Assembly (NCBI GenBank): GCA_023150875.1
Contig: JAKLKC010000004.1
Span: forward strand, 79,993-143,992
Length of the DNA stretch: 64,000 nucleotides
From: Myxococcota bacterium
GTDB taxonomy: Bacteria; Myxococcota_A; UBA796; UBA9615; JAKLKC01
Direction: 5' to 3'
The notes under the pieces were generated by a model. The model did no database searches, had not been told where the DNA came from, and was given only the letters and a program-made list of their open reading frames with translations. The position numbers and the translations under genes are program-made. Below are positions 58,603 to 64,000 of the stretch, piece by piece (the first letter of the stretch is position 1; each line of letters begins with the position of its first letter).

Positions 58603-59610
58603 CTACCAGCGCACGAAGGCGCTCGCCCAGGTGAAGCCGGAGCCGAAGGCGGCGATCAGCACGCGGCTACCGTCCCGGATCCGACCCTGCTCCCGGGCCT
58701 CGTCCAGGGCGATGGGGATGGAGCCGGCGGTGGTGTTGCCGTACCGGTCGATGTTGTGCACCACCTTCTCGGGGTCGATGCCGATCCGCTGCGCCACCGC
58801 CTGGTTGATCCGCATGTTCGCCTGGTGGGGCACCAGCACGTCCACGTCGGCGACCCCCAGGCCGACGTCGGACAGGGCCTCGCCGATGACCTCGGGGAGG
58901 CGCTCCACGGCGTGCTTGAACACCGCCTTGCCGTTCATGCTGGGGTAGTGCCGCCCCTCGCCCAGCATCCCGGCGTGGAGGCGATCGGGGAAGATGCTGG
59001 ACCCCGGCGCCTCGATCCACAGCTCCCGGGCGTGCCGCCCGTCGCAGTGGAGGCGGAGGGTGAGGATCCCCCGCTGGGGATCGTCGGTGGGCCCGACGAC
59101 GACCGCCCCCGCCCCGTCGCCGAAGAGCACCGCCACGTCCCGGCCCGAATCGGTGAAGTCCAGGCCGGTGGAGTGGACCTCGGCGCCCACCACCAGGACG
59201 CGCCGGGCCTGCCCGGTCCGCACGAAGGAGTCGGCGACCGCCAGGGCGTAGACGAAGCCGGTGCACTGGGTTCGGACGTCCATGGCCCCGATCCCCGGCA
59301 GGTCGAGCCTCTCCTGGAGGAAGGCGGATGTGCCGGGGAAGAAGTGGTCGGGGCTCAGGGTGGCCACCACGATGAAGTCGATCTCGTCCTTGCCCATGCC
59401 GGCGTCGGCGAGGGCCGCTCGGGAGGCCTGCTCCGCCAGGTAGGCGGTCCCCTCGCCCGGACCGCTGAAGCGGCGCTCCCGGATCCCCGTGCGCTGCTGG
59501 ATCCACTCGTCGCTGGTGTCGAACCGTCGCGCCAGGTCGTCGTTGGTCACGACCCGCGGCGGAAGGAAACGTCCGGTCCCCAGGATCCGCGACCCCGCCA
59601 CCTTCGCCAT
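58603..59610 (-). CDS. fabH: Beta-ketoacyl-ACP synthase III
   Basis: This 335-residue thiolase-fold enzyme has the Cys-His-Asn triad: Cys in DVRTQCTGFVYAL, His in VLVPHQANMRINQAV and Asn in DRYGNTTAGSIPIALDEA. The N-terminal SRILGTGRFLPPRVVTNDDL is typical. It condenses acetyl-CoA with malonyl-ACP to start fatty-acid synthesis. It is isolated from other fab genes. The upstream region contains a -10-like TATCCT (59665-59670) and the hairpin array that separates it from gyrB. It is followed after 58 bp by the kinase gene. Confidence 0.95.
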   Translation of the reverse strand: MAKVAGSRILGTGRFLPPRVVTNDDLARRFDTSDEWIQQRTGIRERRFSGPGEGTAYLAEQASRAALADAGMGKDEIDFIVVATLSPDHFFPGTSAFLQERLDLPGIGAMDVRTQCTGFVYALAVADSFVRTGQARRVLVVGAEVHSTGLDFTDSGRDVAVLFGDGAGAVVVGPTDDPQRGILTLRLHCDGRHARELWIEAPGSSIFPDRLHAGMLGEGRHYPSMNGKAVFKHAVERLPEVIGEALSDVGLGVADVDVLVPHQANMRINQAVAQRIGIDPEKVVHNIDRYGNTTAGSIPIALDEAREQGRIRDGSRVLIAAFGSGFTWASAFVRW

Positions 59611-59718
59611 GGACGATCCTCCGCTCCGCCCGGGCGATCCGCGCCCGGGGACGTCGCTCGATTCAGGATACCGGACCGCCGTAGGCGCCGGGCGCCTTTC
59701 GTCAAACGTATCTGTCCA

Positions 59719-59838
59719 AGGGGGGTCTCGCGACCCCCCTCTCTGGCGTCTGCGACGCCAGATTCATCCCCCCGCGGGCGGCGGCAGTGCCGCCGCAAGG
59801 GGGCCCGCGGCCCCCTTCCCAACGGCGCCGCCGTTGGG
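59719..59838. repeat. Array of five perfect 9-bp-stem hairpins
   Basis: There are five hairpins, each with a 9-bp perfect stem and a tiny loop. (1) 59719-59740, AGGGGGGTC/GACCCCCCT, 4-nt loop. (2) 59742-59762, TCTGGCGTC/GACGCCAGA, 3-nt. (3) 59778-59796, GCGGCGGCA/TGCCGCCGC, 1-nt. (4) 59797-59817, AAGGGGGCC/GGCCCCCTT, 3-nt. (5) 59818-59838, CCCAACGGC/GCCGTTGGG, 3-nt. Numbers 3-5 abut with no spacer. The stem sequences are unrelated, so this is repetition of shape, not of sequence. A sixth imperfect hairpin lies at 59868-59900. The array fills the gyrB-fabH gap. Confidence 0.9.
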
Positions 59839-59906
59839 CCCCTTCCCCCACCAGGCATCTCGCCCACCGTTCAGGACGGGGCCAAGGCCCCCCTGGACGG
59901 TCTCCG

Positions 59907-64000
<4,094 letters not shown>

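Noticed and set aside
59719-59838. CRISPR array or tRNA cluster in the gyrB-fabH gap
   Set aside because: The palindromic units are not sequence repeats, there are no spacers of constant length, and no tRNA cloverleaf features are present.

Overview
The window is a chromosomal segment from a very GC-rich (by eye, around 70% or more) Gram-negative bacterium. It most resembles Myxococcota or a neighbouring former-deltaproteobacterial lineage. The pointers are outer-membrane lipoproteins (a DUF4398 protein plus an OmpA protein with thrombospondin type 3 repeats), a MYXO-CTERM-like tail on a secreted peptidase, a Pkn-type Ser/Thr kinase, DksA, FG-GAP secreted proteins, Uma2-type proteins, and an F0 cluster (atpI-atpB-atpE) without F1 genes beside it. 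The assignment rests on gene content only. The right edge (dnaN-recF-gyrB) is the classic neighbourhood of the replication origin, so dnaA and oriC probably lie just beyond base 64000.

Layout: 1-9.8 kb holds a TetR-controlled diiron protein, lipocalin, M23 peptidase, PlsY, two envelope lipoproteins, an EI24-like membrane protein, GshB and a TPR protein. A miniature transposable element follows (9.79-10.0 kb). From 10 to 15.5 kb are priA, dksA, an outer-membrane beta-barrel candidate and a glycosyltransferase. From 15.5 to 19.3 kb is a dense patch of intact and decayed toxin-antitoxin (TA) genes. From 19.4 to 32.5 kb are metabolic and envelope genes: methylmalonyl-CoA epimerase, NagZ, a lipid-kinase-like protein, a nucleotidyltransferase, an acyl-CoA ligase, a MATE transporter and an M16 peptidase. 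From 32.5 to 36 kb is a second accessory patch: DUF6922-AbiEii, FitAB, and two copies of a DUF4143 ATPase, one gutted. From 36 to 64 kb is mostly core sequence: a GlcD-type oxidase, RlmI, an RluA-family enzyme, a Lon-N protein, atpI/B/E, hemL, gyrA, paired ArsA-like ATPases, copA/copZ, a Ser/Thr kinase, fabH, gyrB, recF and dnaN.

The most unusual structures are non-coding or remnants. (1) Between gyrB and fabH there are five near-contiguous, sequence-unrelated perfect hairpins, each with a 9-bp stem. (2) A TA-flanked miniature element sits after the TPR gene, and a sequence matching one of its ends recurs at 34.7 kb. At both places the element's first base completes the TAG stop codon of the adjacent gene. 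(3) In the first TA patch the antitoxins are intact while the toxins are decayed (VapC, HepT) or lack a canonical catalytic residue (Doc). (4) Two DUF4143 ATPase loci share a leaderless-promoter and palindrome architecture and bracket an intact FitAB module.

No rRNA, tRNA or CRISPR array was seen. Functions are assigned by recognising family motifs in the translations; no database search was possible.
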